This document shows, piece by piece, positions 37,312 through 47,212 of a stretch of DNA of 64,000 bases. The number at the start of each line of letters is the position of its first letter. Positions within the stretch are counted from its first letter, which is position 1. The notes beneath the pieces were generated by a model. The model had not been told where the DNA came from. It made no database searches and saw nothing but the letters and a program-made list of their open reading frames with translations. Origin of the DNA: Blepharisma stoltei (taxonomy: Eukaryota; Ciliophora; Heterotrichea; Heterotrichida; Blepharismidae); NCBI GenBank assembly GCA_914767885.1, contig CAJZBQ010000036.1, positions 868,001-932,000 on the forward strand, given 5' to 3'. Both the position numbers and the translations under genes were made by a program.

Positions 37312-40196
37312 ATGGAATCTGAAAACTCACTTTACTCCTGCTTGAGAGACAGAATATTAAACGATCTGTTAGAAGATATCTGCAGAAGAGCTCCATATCT
37401 GGCTATGATAGTAGATAAAACCTCTATCAGTTTTTTATCAGGGGCTGTCACGGTTCTCGATCTTACAGAAAGAGGAATTTCTGTCATAGAACAATTAGAA
37501 AAAACTAGAATGCCAATGCCAGATATTGAGGCATTATATTTTGTGACACCAACTGACAAAGTGGTTAAGCATATTGCAGAAGATTTTTCAAGTCGAGTTG
37601 CAACATATAGAACAGCACATCTATGTTTTACCTCAAGTTTATCAGATTGGCAGCTTACCTATTTAGCGGCTTCACCTATTATGCCGTTTATTCGAACCCT
37701 TAAAGAAGTCAACTGCGAATTTCGAGTATGTGGGCTTGACGCTTTTTCTCTTGAAGAAAATCATTTCATGGGACCTCTTTATCTCTCTGAATCTCTTATA
37801 GACCGCCAAACAGCAATCTTAGCTCTTGCTAAAAAACTTGCTAATCTTTGTGCAATGCTTAAAGAATTCCCTTATGTTTGCTATCAATCTCTATCTCCTC
37901 AAGCTGAAGAACTTGCTATTGAGCTTGAACAACAAATAGGAATAGTGTATAGGAAAATCCCATAAATAAAATTGCTTGAGGGAGAGAAAATTAGCAGAGC
38001 TAATTTCGCTCGAACCGAATGCCATTTTATTTATGGGGTTAGGTTTTCTTCTGAGAGCTTCTGTACAGCAATAGCAGTTTTAACTCTGGCAGATATTATT
38101 AGGGGATAAATTTGGTTAAACGGATGATAGATCGTAAATATTATTATTATATTATTAACTCTGGCAGATAAGCCGAGGCACTGCTCCAAGTATATCAAGA
38201 GGCTCGAAGTTTTACCTCTCAGCACACCCGAGGAAGGTGACCCTTAGGCGGAACACGCGCAGGAGCTGAGTCAAGGAGCGCGAGGCGAACGCAGCCCGTT
38301 GAAGCCGGAAAATCGTATTTACCCTTTCCTTGGTGAAGCAAAGTGGATCAGTCCAGAGGTCCATGGGTCCGACACGTGGATAAATATGGTGGCAGCCCTG
38401 GAGTAACAGCTATACTGTAGTGGACGTTAAACGATATAGATAATAATGTAATGTAATGTATAGGAAATCCCGATTTGCAGTTCAATGAAAATAGGTCAAC
38501 CCTGGTAATTTTGGATAGAAAATTTGATTTATCAACACCATTATATCATGATGTTCATTATGAGCCTATGACACGAGATATCCTAGGAGTTTCAATGGAC
38601 GGACGTGTAAAATATGAGTCTGTTGATAATGAGAATACTGTTTCTAATAAAGACGCAACTTTAAATGAGCTTGATAATATATGGACCAAGCTTCGCTATG
38701 ATGAAGTGGATGACGCACAAGGAACCTTGGTTGATGATTTGAATGAATTTCGAAATAGAAATCGAGATGTAGAAGCTGCAGCTAATCAAGAAGCTTTAAA
38801 TATAAAACAAGTCGCTAGAGTTGTAGGTGGACTATCAGAGTATAATGAATATATGGCCAGATTTGCAGTGCATAGATATTTGATTGATTTATTATTAAAA
38901 CGATTTGTGGATGATGGGCTCAATGATGTCAGTGAAATTGAACAAATTTTGCTAACAGGAGTTGATTCAAATAGAAATTGGATAAAACCTGGGAAAATCG
39001 TTCCAAGAGTTGTACAGAAAATGAGACAAATCACTGATGAAGAAGATAGACTAAGATTAGCTTTATTAACAGTTATCTGTTTAGAGCTAAAAGAAAAGCA
39101 TAGAAAAATGGTAACAGATTTATTACAAACCAAGCATATTTTTTTAATATCAAAATTAGGCTATCTAGGAATTCAACCACAGACTTCTAACAGAAAAACT
39201 TTATACAGAGATGAAGAAAATTTAAGAGAAATCGTCAAAAAAATGAAGCCTATAGAGAAGGTCTATAATTATTATCAACCAAAGCTAAGAAATATTATTA
39301 GAGCTGCATTAGATAATCAGCTTGATCCAAGCAATTTTATTTTTGGAAAAGCTGCACCACCTAATCTTCAAGGATTTGAAGGGCCAATTTCTGTAGGAAC
39401 TTCTCTTAGAAAAAAGCCAGCACAATTAAAATCTGCAAGAGGAAGAAAACGAATCATAATCTTTATTTTAGGAGGGTTGAGCTACGCTGAAGTTTGTCTT
39501 ATAAAAGAATTCCAAAATGATGCACAAGTAATTTTAGGAGGAAATAAAATTATGGCTCCATTGGATTTTATGGAAGATACATAAAAATGGGTTAGAACTA
39601 GCCCAACCTCCTAACGTCTGTAGCTGGGGAGACCAGGGATTTTTTAGAAGAAAGCTTTGGCGTTCGGTATAAGTGTCCGAATAGGTTTTTACTTGGTTTG
39701 GTGGAGCGCAATGACCGGTTGGCGGACTGCAGGTACACAGCCAGGCTAATGTTTTGGGAAAATGGAGTTCGAAGTTGGAGAGGGTGTCCCAGCAATACAA
39801 TGAGGTTCTTCTGGTCGATCGGGAACGTTCCCAGCTGATATCAGGTATTATGTCCTGGGATACAATTTTTCATCTTGGCCGAGAGGCAACAACAACGAAA
39901 TTGTTTTTCGAATTTTTCTAGAAGATAAGCCCCGTTGGTGTACGGCGCGGTGACCAAACTTTCCAATGTGCAGGCCGAATTCTGTTAGAAACACGACTTT
40001 GAACGCCGTTAGATGATTTTCGGCGAAGCAGACAAGTGGAGCATTATGGAAGGTGATAAAGATCTTCGGATCCCTGCAGGGAGTTTATAACCTAACTAAG
40101 TGTGTAATGGATTTTATGGAAGAAATTAGCTCAATTGAAAGGAAATCTGGATATGACAATGGAGTTGATCCTAGAGATGTGAATTTGCAAGTTTAG
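37312..40196 (+). CDS. Sec1/Munc18-family protein
   Basis: 609 residues after removing two inserts (37952-38460; 39571-40116), the standard SM-protein length. Domain 1 features: RILNDLL, DKTSISFLSGAVTVLDLTER, IEALYFVTPTDKVVKHIAEDF. The domain 2/3 hallmark LVILDRKFDLSTPLYHDVHY follows (SM consensus is LIIVDRGFDxxxPLLHE), then YEPMTRDIL and the helical domain 3a. The end motif IIIFILGGLSYAEV is the conserved domain 2 strand (VFIxGGxTYSE). SM proteins clasp SNARE bundles to promote vesicle fusion; a Qc-type SNARE lies at 47.2 kb but the link is only topical. The final 26 codons lie beyond the second insert. Confidence 0.92.
37952..38460 (+). mobile_element. ~509-bp insert in the Sec1 gene, composite, pentamer tail
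   Basis: Bounded by TGTATAGGAAAATCCC (37946) and TGTATAGGAAATCCC (38457). The 3' end is a run of TAATG units. Inside, a 16-bp repeat TTAACTCTGGCAGATA (38082 and 38155) flanks a 57-bp AT-rich segment, a second insertion within the first. The part at 37980-38025 (AAAATTAGCAGAGCTAATTT, CTCGAACCGAATGCC) matches the insert at 59623-59748. Only certain TA pairs keep the frame (giving IVYIGNPDLQ or IGIGNPDLQ). Confidence 0.8.
39571..40116 (+). mobile_element. 546-bp GC-rich retroposon-like insert in the Sec1 gene
   Basis: Exact 16-bp target duplication TGGATTTTATGGAAGA (39562-39577 and 40108-40123) containing one TA. Excision at that TA gives PLDFMEEISSIERKSGY in frame. Shares a ~200-bp block with the insert at 34931-35372, so these are two copies of one family. 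Confidence 0.92.
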
Positions 40197-40511
40197 AGTT
40201 AGGTAAATGTTTAATTAAAATGGCTTCATTATTTTTATTTAGATCAAGTCTTAAAATGGAAGCAAGTAAAAAAACCAGCAATTTGCATTTTGAAAAAAAA
40301 TCAATTATTGATAAGATTATTTTGAAGTTTTGTAAAATATTGTATTAGTATATTTTTTTATTAGCTAAAATAATAATTTATAGTAAAATTAGACTTACCC
40401 ATTCTTTAGCTATTTATACGTTGTGCTTTACATAATGGAAAAACGCCTAGCTTGAGCTTGATCCGACTAGCACTTAAAAATTTAATAATATTAAAAGAAA
40501 ACAGCCATTAA
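40197..40511. other. Intergenic spacer
   Basis: 315 bp, AT-rich, between the Sec1 and PP2C genes on the same strand. Nothing recognised. Confidence 0.45.
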
Positions 40512-41720
40512 ATGGGTATATGCCTGCACAAGCAAAAATTCAAAAATGATGTAACTCCAGATTTTATATCTCCAGCTAAGCTAGAATCTCAACAATCATT
40601 ACAAAAAAAACGTAAAACCCATCATCTTACTATTATCCCACAGCTTCAGGAATCAATTGATTTTAAAAAAAATATTACTGAATGAACAAAAAAAAGCCAT
40701 CATTCTCGGCATAGATCAGTCAGTAAACTCACACAAACTGAAGAATCATTTTTAACTACATCACGGACAATTATATGTGGATCTTCGTATAAAGGACATC
40801 AAATAAGTTACGAAGATAAAGTCATAAAATTAAATGGAAAAATTAAAGAAATTGAAGAAGTTTACTCATATGGTATTGGATTTACTTGTAAAAAAGGCCT
40901 AAAAGCTAGTCCTTATAATCAAGATGATTTTTCTATCATTCTGGATACAGAATTTATATTTTCTGGAGTTTTTGATGGTCATGGTGCATTTGGGCATGAT
41001 GTTTCTAATTTTATACAATCAAAACTCCCACAGTTTTTAATAAATCATGAGAATTTTGACTCAAATATAAAGGAAGCGATTTTTCAAAGTTTTCTTCATG
41101 CGAATGCTTCACTATTGGAGCATTGCAGTGCGCCTGAACCAAAATTTGAGTGTATGATGTCAGGGACAACCGCCACAACAATTTTAATAAAAAATAGTCA
41201 CATTCATATTGGCCATACTGGGGATTCCAGAGCTATTTTAGGAAAAAAAATAAATAATTGAATAATCGCTGAAAGATTGACGACTGACCATAAACCAAGT
41301 GTGCCTGAAGAATCAAAAAGAATTCAAGAAAGCAATGGAGAAATCCGAGCATTACCTGACGAGAACATCCCAAGAATTTTTATTCAAGGAAAAGACTATC
41401 CAGGACTATCCACATCTCGAGCCTTAGGAGATGCAGTAGCTCAGACTATAGGCGTTTCTCCACAGCCAGAATATAAAGATATCCAAATTTTAGAGGAATT
41501 TGAATATATCATTATATGCAGTGATGGAGTTTTAGAATTTATTAGTGATCAAGAAGCTATCGAAATTGTATCAAAATATGGCAAAAATTCGAGAAAAGGA
41601 GCTGAAAGTTTGGTTGCCCATGCTTGGCAAAAATGACTTCAAAACGAAGAAGAAGTTGCTGACGATATCACTGCAATTGTGATGCATTTGCCGACGATTT
41701 TAGCAAATAATTTTAATTAA
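40512..41720 (+). CDS. PP2C-type protein phosphatase
   Basis: 402 residues with TGA as Trp at TEWTKKS, NNWIIAE and KWLQNEE. The N-terminus MGICLHKQ fits myristoylation and palmitoylation. PPM motifs in order: NQDDFS (metal Asp), GVFDGHGAFGHDVSNFI, SGTTATTILI, GHTGDSRAIL, LTTDHKPSVPEE, STSRALGDAVAQ, ICSDGVLEFIS and a closing VADDITAIVMHL. All metal-binding acids appear present, so the enzyme should be an active Mn/Mg-dependent Ser/Thr phosphatase. No intron or IES. The substrate is unknown. Confidence 0.92.
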
Positions 41721-41976
41721 AATAAAGAATTTTTAGGAGAATTAATCAGGGTGAAATATAGAATTAGGAGCATAAACAGTATTAGTTGTGAGGAATTCAA
41801 AAAATAAGGCAATATCTTATAATTTGTGTAGAAAAAGTATGTGGAGAATAAAACATGGAATTCATCAATAACAAGATTGAAATCTGATCTGCCAAATTTC
41901 AATACCAAATATAAAGATTTATCTGTGTATATCAATAACAGATGGATTAAAAGAAGAATAATTAATTGTTGATTCT
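41721..41976. other. Intergenic spacer between convergent genes
   Basis: 256 bp without recognised features. Confidence 0.4.
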
Positions 41977-42486
41977 TTATTCTTTAGTTGGAGTCTTTCT
42001 CCTTGACTTTTTAGCTGAAGAAGATGATCTTGTCGTTTTAGAATGAGATGGGATATTAGTATCTTCCAAGAACTCTTTTCCTGCAGCTGCTGTTTCTGCC
42101 ATCGTTGATTGCTTTGGAGTTAATTTTCTTGCGCTTGATCTTTCTGGTGTCTTTTCTGCTGCTTTTGGCGATTTTGCAGGAGTTTTTTCTGCTGACTTTG
42201 GTGACTTTGCAGGAGTTTTGGCAGGCGATTTTTCTCCTGATTTAGGAGATTTAGTCGGAGTCTTTGCAGGGGATTTTGGAGACTTGGCTGGAGTAGCTTT
42301 TTTAGCTGATGATTTTTGACTTTTAGCAGGGGTGCGAGATCTTGATCTGGTTGTAGCTCTGGAGGCTTCGTCTTCGAATTTTGAAGGAGTTTTAGTCTCT
42401 TCAACTGGCTGAGCAGCTTCTTTTTTAGAGCTTGTACCGCCGCGTCTTGGGGTTGCGGATTTTCCTTTAGGAGTGCTTGTCGACAT
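41977..42486 (-). CDS. SPKK/TPAK-repeat basic nuclear-type protein
   Basis: 169 residues, intronless, built mostly of (S/T)-P-(A/K)-K repeats: SPKSPAKTPTKSPKSGEKSP, AKTPAKSPKSAEKTPAKSP. Such repeats bind the DNA minor groove and are CDK targets, and are typical of lysine-rich H1-like linker histones in ciliates. There is no globular winged-helix domain, which fits ciliate H1s. A nuclear, chromatin role is therefore likely but inferred from composition. Confidence 0.7.
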   Translation of the reverse strand: MSTSTPKGKSATPRRGGTSSKKEAAQPVEETKTPSKFEDEASRATTRSRSRTPAKSQKSSAKKATPAKSPKSPAKTPTKSPKSGEKSPAKTPAKSPKSAEKTPAKSPKAAEKTPERSSARKLTPKQSTMAETAAAGKEFLEDTNIPSHSKTTRSSSSAKKSRRKTPTKE

Positions 42487-42605
42487 TCGCGCCTTTTTTA
42501 ATTATTGGGATAATGGCAGAAATTTTTAAGAGGGCTATGGGCTTTAGGAAAATGGAAATAATAGATATTTTGAGTTATATAAGCGAAATGGAGAGCTAAA
42601 ATAAA

Positions 42606-42840
42606 TGCTCACTTCTTGGCCAGTAAGCGAGCAAATTTAGTTTCTCGTTCATAGAGGAGATTAATTCTTTTCTTAAAAATTTATATATGAATTTTATAGA
42701 ATTTTTTTTCCAATTCGCAAAATTGAAAACGAATTTATGTTTTAAAATGCAAGCTATTTTAGCATGAGTTCAATGTAAAATTTATAAATTGGATACTATA
42801 TTTGAAAAATTTTTTACTAGCTCATTGATTTGGACCAAAT
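42606..42840 (+). mobile_element. Heavily decayed main-family MITE
   Basis: Relics only: CTCACTTCTTGGCCAGTAAG and TTTCTCGTTCATAGAGGAGATTAA at left, then AAAATTTATATATGAATTTTATAGAA and TTTATGTTTTAAAATGCAAG, which align with the interior of intact copies. Intergenic. The remaining ~300 bp before the CorA gene shows nothing. Confidence 0.55.
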
Positions 42841-43160
42841 TGAGCGAAGATAGGAAAGTCAGCAAAATCAAACATAATGCATAGCTTTATATTTCAGGAA
42901 AAAGCTCTTATAGAGAATCCAAGTATTTATCTGATAAATTGGTATTTTATAGTTTTTTCCTCATAAATAAATACTACAATATTGTAATTTTCTAATTTTT
43001 ATTTAGCTTTATTTAAAATATGATCTGCGAATTATTTTTCTTTTGAATATTCACTTTTTTAATTTCAAGTTACTTATTCTTCATTCACCTAAAAATAAAA
43101 TTCTAGGTTAATACACTCTTGTTTGAATCTCATTTGTTTATTATGCTATCAATAAAATAA

Positions 43161-45222
43161 ATGTCTTCAAGCAGTAGCCAAGATCTTTCTGAAGTTGATA
43201 TTAGGTCAGAAACTTATAAAACAAGTGAAGCCACCACAATTATTCACCCAGCCAAAAAAGACATCTTAGAATTTGATTTAGAAAAAGAATCCTGCCGATA
43301 TCTCAGTTTTCAAGAAACTCTTCAACAAAATCCGAATTCTTACTTACTCCCCCCTCCTCCGTGAGTGAAAAAAAAATTTTGTTCACTCACGGAGGGGGTT
43401 AAATTTTTTTTTTTTTAAAAAATTTTTATATAAATTTTATAGAAATTTTTTTTTCGAATTTTTAAAAAATCCTAATTTGCAAAAATTGGAAAGCAAATAT
43501 TAATTTAATTTATAAAATTTTATGTTTTAAATGGCAATTTGTTTAAAATTAAACAGAATTAGCTCGAGATTTCATTATAATAGTTATCACTTATATATCA
43601 ATTTTTTTTTTCCATAAAAAAATTCTCTATTAAAAAAATTTTTGTTCACTCACGGAGGGTGGGTTTTTGGGCAAAAAATGGCGATTTTTCTAATGGTTTT
43701 GTTCACTCACGGAGTGGGGGGAGTTAGGGAATCCTTTATTTATTCTCCTAAACCTTACAAATCCTGAAGAAATAAAACAGATTCGAATACATTATTCTTT
43801 GCATCCCTTAATTGACGTTGAATGCCAAAAATCAAAGTTTAATAACACTGACACCCTTATAAATTTTGGGAATTTTATATTTTTGACCATAAATGATGCA
43901 TCAATTTCTGATGAATTGGACGTCTTATCAACACTAAAGCTAATAATTTTTGATGACCTTGTATTTGCTTTTTCTCAGTCCCAGCTTTACTGTATAGAAA
44001 AAGTATTTCATAACGAGATGAATTTTTCGAATTATCCAGAAGAAACAGATGTGCCAGAGGATGATGCTGTAATAAGGTATTATTGAAGAACCCAGCAAAG
44101 TATTGCAGCAAAGAAATTTGAGCTGAAATTAAGAGGGTCAAGTAAAATTGAAGACATTTTGTATAAGCTAATCGATGCAATTGTCTCACGGTTCGAAATT
44201 TTTGTAAAAAGTATGGATGAAGAAACTAAGGTTTGTTTTGATTATTCTAATGTGGTAGATTATAAAGATAGATCAGAGTTTATACATAGGGTAAGCATGG
44301 CGAAAACTAATCTCGCTCAGCTAAATGATTTAATTGAGCCCAAAGAAAGATTGTTTATTTTGCTTAATCAATTAATAATTTATAAATAAATTTTTTATTA
44401 TTTTTATAAAGATAATTTCTAGTTATAATCTTTTGTAAGAAATGTTTTTTTAACAAGGAAAGTTTAAAAAAGAAAAAAAATTCAGCAAATGCTTTAGATT
44501 ATATATTAAAAGTATGCAGGCCAGAATTTCAAGAATGCTGGCAAGAAATGATGTGTGTCTTCAAATACTAACTCCCCCCCCCCCTCCGTGAGCGAACAAA
44601 ACCATTAGAAAAATCGCCATTTTTTGACCAAAAACCCACCCTCCGTGAGTGAACAAAAATTTTTTTAATAGAAAAAATTTTAATGGAAAAAAAATTTTGA
44701 TATATAAGTGATAATTAGTATAATGAAATCTAGAGCTAATTCTGTTTAATTTTAAACAAATTGCGTTTTTAAAACATAAATTTTGCAAATTAAATTATTT
44801 GCTTCCCATTTTTGCAAAATTAGGATTTTTTTAAATTTCGAAAAAAATATTTTTTTTAAAAATTTATATATAAATTTTTTTTAAAAAAAAAAAAAATTTA
44901 ACCCCCCTCCGTGAGCGAACAAAATTTTTTTGTTCGCTCACGGAGGGGGGGGGGAGTAAATAAAGCAGAAAATGTTCACATTTCTTTTACTGAAACAGCA
45001 CTTACATTATATACAAATAAATTAAACAAAACAATGACAGTCTTTGCAGCTGCAGCATTTGCGTACATGCCCCTTAGCACAATTCCTGCATTTTGAGGGA
45101 TGAACTGTGAGGTCCCATGGAAATATGTAGATAGCACATGACCATTTTACACTTTAGTTGGCTCTTGTATAGCTTCATTTATTTTGATTATGATATTTTT
45201 TAAACTAAAATCATTGATTTAA
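43161..45222 (+). CDS. CorA-family Mg2+ transporter
   Basis: 403 residues after three removals: MITE 43347-43726, an 82-bp IES 44385-44466 and MITE 44572-44959. Five TGA codons read as Trp. The N-terminal alpha/beta domain is followed by long helices (NDLIEPKERLFILLNQLI, ARISRMLARNDVCLQILNKA). The first membrane helix FAAAAFAYMPLSTIPAF is followed by WGMNCEVPW, the CorA GMN selectivity signature, and the second helix is FYTLVGSCIASFILIMIFF. The C-terminal FKLKSLI ends at TAA. CorA forms a pentameric Mg2+ channel. The somatic gene exists only after all three elements are removed. Confidence 0.88.
43347..43723 (+). mobile_element. Main-family MITE in CorA (5' copy)
   Basis: 377 bp; hairpin end at left (CCGTGAGTGAAAAAAAAATT variant), long-spaced repeat end at right. 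TTA at 43344-43346 and 43724-43726. Excision joins NSYLGNPLFILL in frame. Confidence 0.92.
44385..44466 (+). other. 82-bp IES in CorA
   Basis: Removing the sequence between TA 44383-44384 and TA 44465-44466 joins LIIYKKEKKFSKCFRL in the frame required by the downstream helices; unspliced, the frame stops at 44387. AT-rich with no repeats. Alternative TA pairs give a stop or frame shift. Confidence 0.7.
44572..44956 (-). mobile_element. Main-family MITE in CorA (3' copy, inverted)
   Basis: 385 bp in the opposite orientation to the 43347 copy, hairpin end at right. TAA at 44569-44571 and 44957-44959. Excision joins VCLQILNKAENVHISF. Confidence 0.92.
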
Positions 45223-45425
45223 TTAAACTTTTAGCTGAATTATTTATTTTAAGCTGAAATTTTATTTTTGGCTTTTTCAGGCATTCTGATCCAAAAGTAC
45301 TTTTCTAAAATCAAAATTTTTTGTTAATCAACTCAAGAATCCTTATTTTTCTTTACAATTTCATGAATTACTTATTTAAAATTAATTTTAATTTAATCTC
45401 ACACATCGGTTTCATATAAATCTTA

Positions 45426-45704
45426 TTAGTTAGACTTCCAGATGAGAACATTGACGTTATTATGATAAGCTAAGAAAATATACCTTTTCGTCTGATATAC
45501 AACGTGGCTTCCGAAGTCTCTTCCCACAATGCAATTCCATACCTGTTGATATTGTGAATCAAAAGCTTTTTTGATACTATTCGCTATATCCCTTTCCAAT
45601 CTATTAGACTCAAAAGCATGAATTGTCGTTTGCTGAGCAAATTGCTGCATTTCCTCTTCCATATCTGCAACTAAAACTTTGATAGCGGCTGAATTGCTTG
45701 CCAT
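45426..45704 (-). CDS. DYNLL: Dynein light chain LC8
   Basis: 92 residues, intronless, near-full match to the LC8 fold: VLVADMEEEMQQFAQQ, IANSIKKAFDSQYQQVWNCI, VGRDFGSHVVYQTKRYIFLA. LC8 is a homodimeric hub on dynein intermediate chains and in radial spokes. The C-terminal VNVLIWKSN replaces the usual VAILLFKSG. Confidence 0.93.
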   Translation of the reverse strand: MASNSAAIKVLVADMEEEMQQFAQQTTIHAFESNRLERDIANSIKKAFDSQYQQVWNCIVGRDFGSHVVYQTKRYIFLAYHNNVNVLIWKSN

Positions 45705-45787
45705 AATAATTAATATTGATTAAAGCAATGTTTAAAGAAATTGTTTAAAATTAGAATTTATTGTACTGTAACTTCATAAAGTGAAAC

Positions 45788-46204
45788 CTAAAGTATTTTT
45801 TCATCAAGAACTCTGAGCTGGCGCTGAATTTTTCTAATTTTTTTCTTCAAGTCGAATCTTTCTGGAAAAATCGACTGTTGGTGAAATAAGTTATCAAGGA
45901 TTTTTTTCAGTCTGATATGCTTGAGTTTTTCAGCTTTTAAGTTTTCAATTTCGGCTGAGACTTCTTGGATTTTTAAGTAAATTTTGTTTTGGTCATTTAA
46001 TATGATACTGTCATTGTATACACATTCCATCATATTTTCATTTGCTTGCTTAAGCATGTAAATGTTATTTTTGATGTCAGAAACTAGCTTTTCTAAGTCA
46101 GATACATTCGAGTTACTAATTTTTGATAAGTTCGAGCATTGTTGGCTCAATGAATTGAAAATAGAGTTGAGGGAAATTGAGTTTGTGGAAATCTGAGCTA
46201 TCAT
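45788..46204 (-). CDS. Small coiled-coil protein, unknown
   Basis: 138 residues from the first ATG at 46204; the open frame extends to 46237 but only by a TTG codon. Heptad-like helices (KIYLKIQEVSAEIENLKAEK, KKIRKIQRQLRVLDEKIL at the end). Could be a component of a basal-body or kinetochore-type complex; no specific family recognised. Confidence 0.6.
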   Translation of the reverse strand: MIAQISTNSISLNSIFNSLSQQCSNLSKISNSNVSDLEKLVSDIKNNIYMLKQANENMMECVYNDSIILNDQNKIYLKIQEVSAEIENLKAEKLKHIRLKKILDNLFHQQSIFPERFDLKKKIRKIQRQLRVLDEKIL

Positions 46205-46272
46205 TTTTTGATTATAATAGGTCAGTAATGACACCAAAGTAATTTTTGATTTAAAATGGCTAAAAATGATTA

Positions 46273-46428
46273 TACTAATTGCCAGAGAATCGGCTCCACA
46301 CGGTAACCATTTTCCACGTGTGGAGCGATTTTTTCACACGTGGAAGTCAGGATTCTCACGTGTGGAAAAATGGCTCCACACGTGGAAAATCGTTCCCGTA
46401 TGGAGCCGATCCTCGGGCAATTTCTATA
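46273..46428. mobile_element. ~156-bp foldback element
   Basis: Inverted ends TATACTAATTGCC / complement of TATAGAAATTGCC, then ATCGGCTCCACACGG / ATCGGCTCCATACGG. Four copies of CCACACGTGG-type or CCACGTGTGG palindromes inside, giving a repeated hairpin. Terminal AATTGCCC(GAGGAT) is shared with the 169-bp IES at 20926, defining a family. Intergenic. Confidence 0.7.
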
Positions 46429-46679
46429 GCTCTTTAGAAGTGGCTAGTCCAATGAAGTTAATTATGACAAAGTTGATTAATATTTTTTTAATTTAAAATA
46501 ATTATTGCAATTAATTTTCGCTTCCGAAATTGATAGGCTAATATACTAGTATGCATCAAAATTATAAATTTTATTTATATTCAGCTATAATCTCAAAAAT
46601 AATCAATAGCCTCTCTTATATGTTCACCAGCAATAAATATGTCATTAATTATCTTGATAATTCTTATCGAAAATTCAAA

Positions 46680-46790
46680 TAGAGGAAGTTTTAACATTTT
46701 CTGTTCCAAGTCGTAAGAAACGGCCAATTTAAATAAATTAGTTTTCCAACCAGATTGGATGAAAATCGTTTCAGGATGAAACTTCCTCTA
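46680..46790. mobile_element. Candidate 111-bp TIR element
   Basis: Perfect 12-bp inverted termini TAGAGGAAGTTT...AAACTTCCTCTA with TA at the very ends, in an otherwise featureless AT-rich gap (46429-47212). A short IES or small MITE; no second copy seen. Confidence 0.5.
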
Positions 46791-47212
46791 ACTTTTTGAT
46801 GTAATTTATTCCTAGGGTAATGATGGAAATGAATTTGGAGTTTAATTTTTTGTAACAGCCATGGAAGGATTATTAATCTAATTAATCTCATATAGGCAAT
46901 TAAATGGATTTTATTCCTAAAATTTAATTGTATTACATATTATAGCGAGATGTTATTTAAACTACTTTTGAGATAAATAAATTACTAATCTGTACAGAAG
47001 CCAGTTACTTTTTATCAAATTTAAACAAGTGAAATATAATTTGTAGGTTTTATACTAATATAAATTTTGAGAAGGCAATTTATTTTTGTTTTAATTTAAT
47101 AATTAATAGGATTATTAATTTTATTATTTTCCACTTTTATTTATATAGGAAAAATATTTTTTCAGATGATTTTTTAAAATATTTGGAATCAGCTTATGAT
47201 CTAATATATAAA
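46791..47212. other. Intergenic spacer
   Basis: AT-rich sequence up to the start of the SNARE gene; nothing recognised. Confidence 0.4.

Noticed and set aside
41977-42486. Alternative 94-codon frame in the SPKK gene
   Set aside because: Leu/Gln-rich frame shift of a repetitive gene; the TPAK reading is the coherent one.
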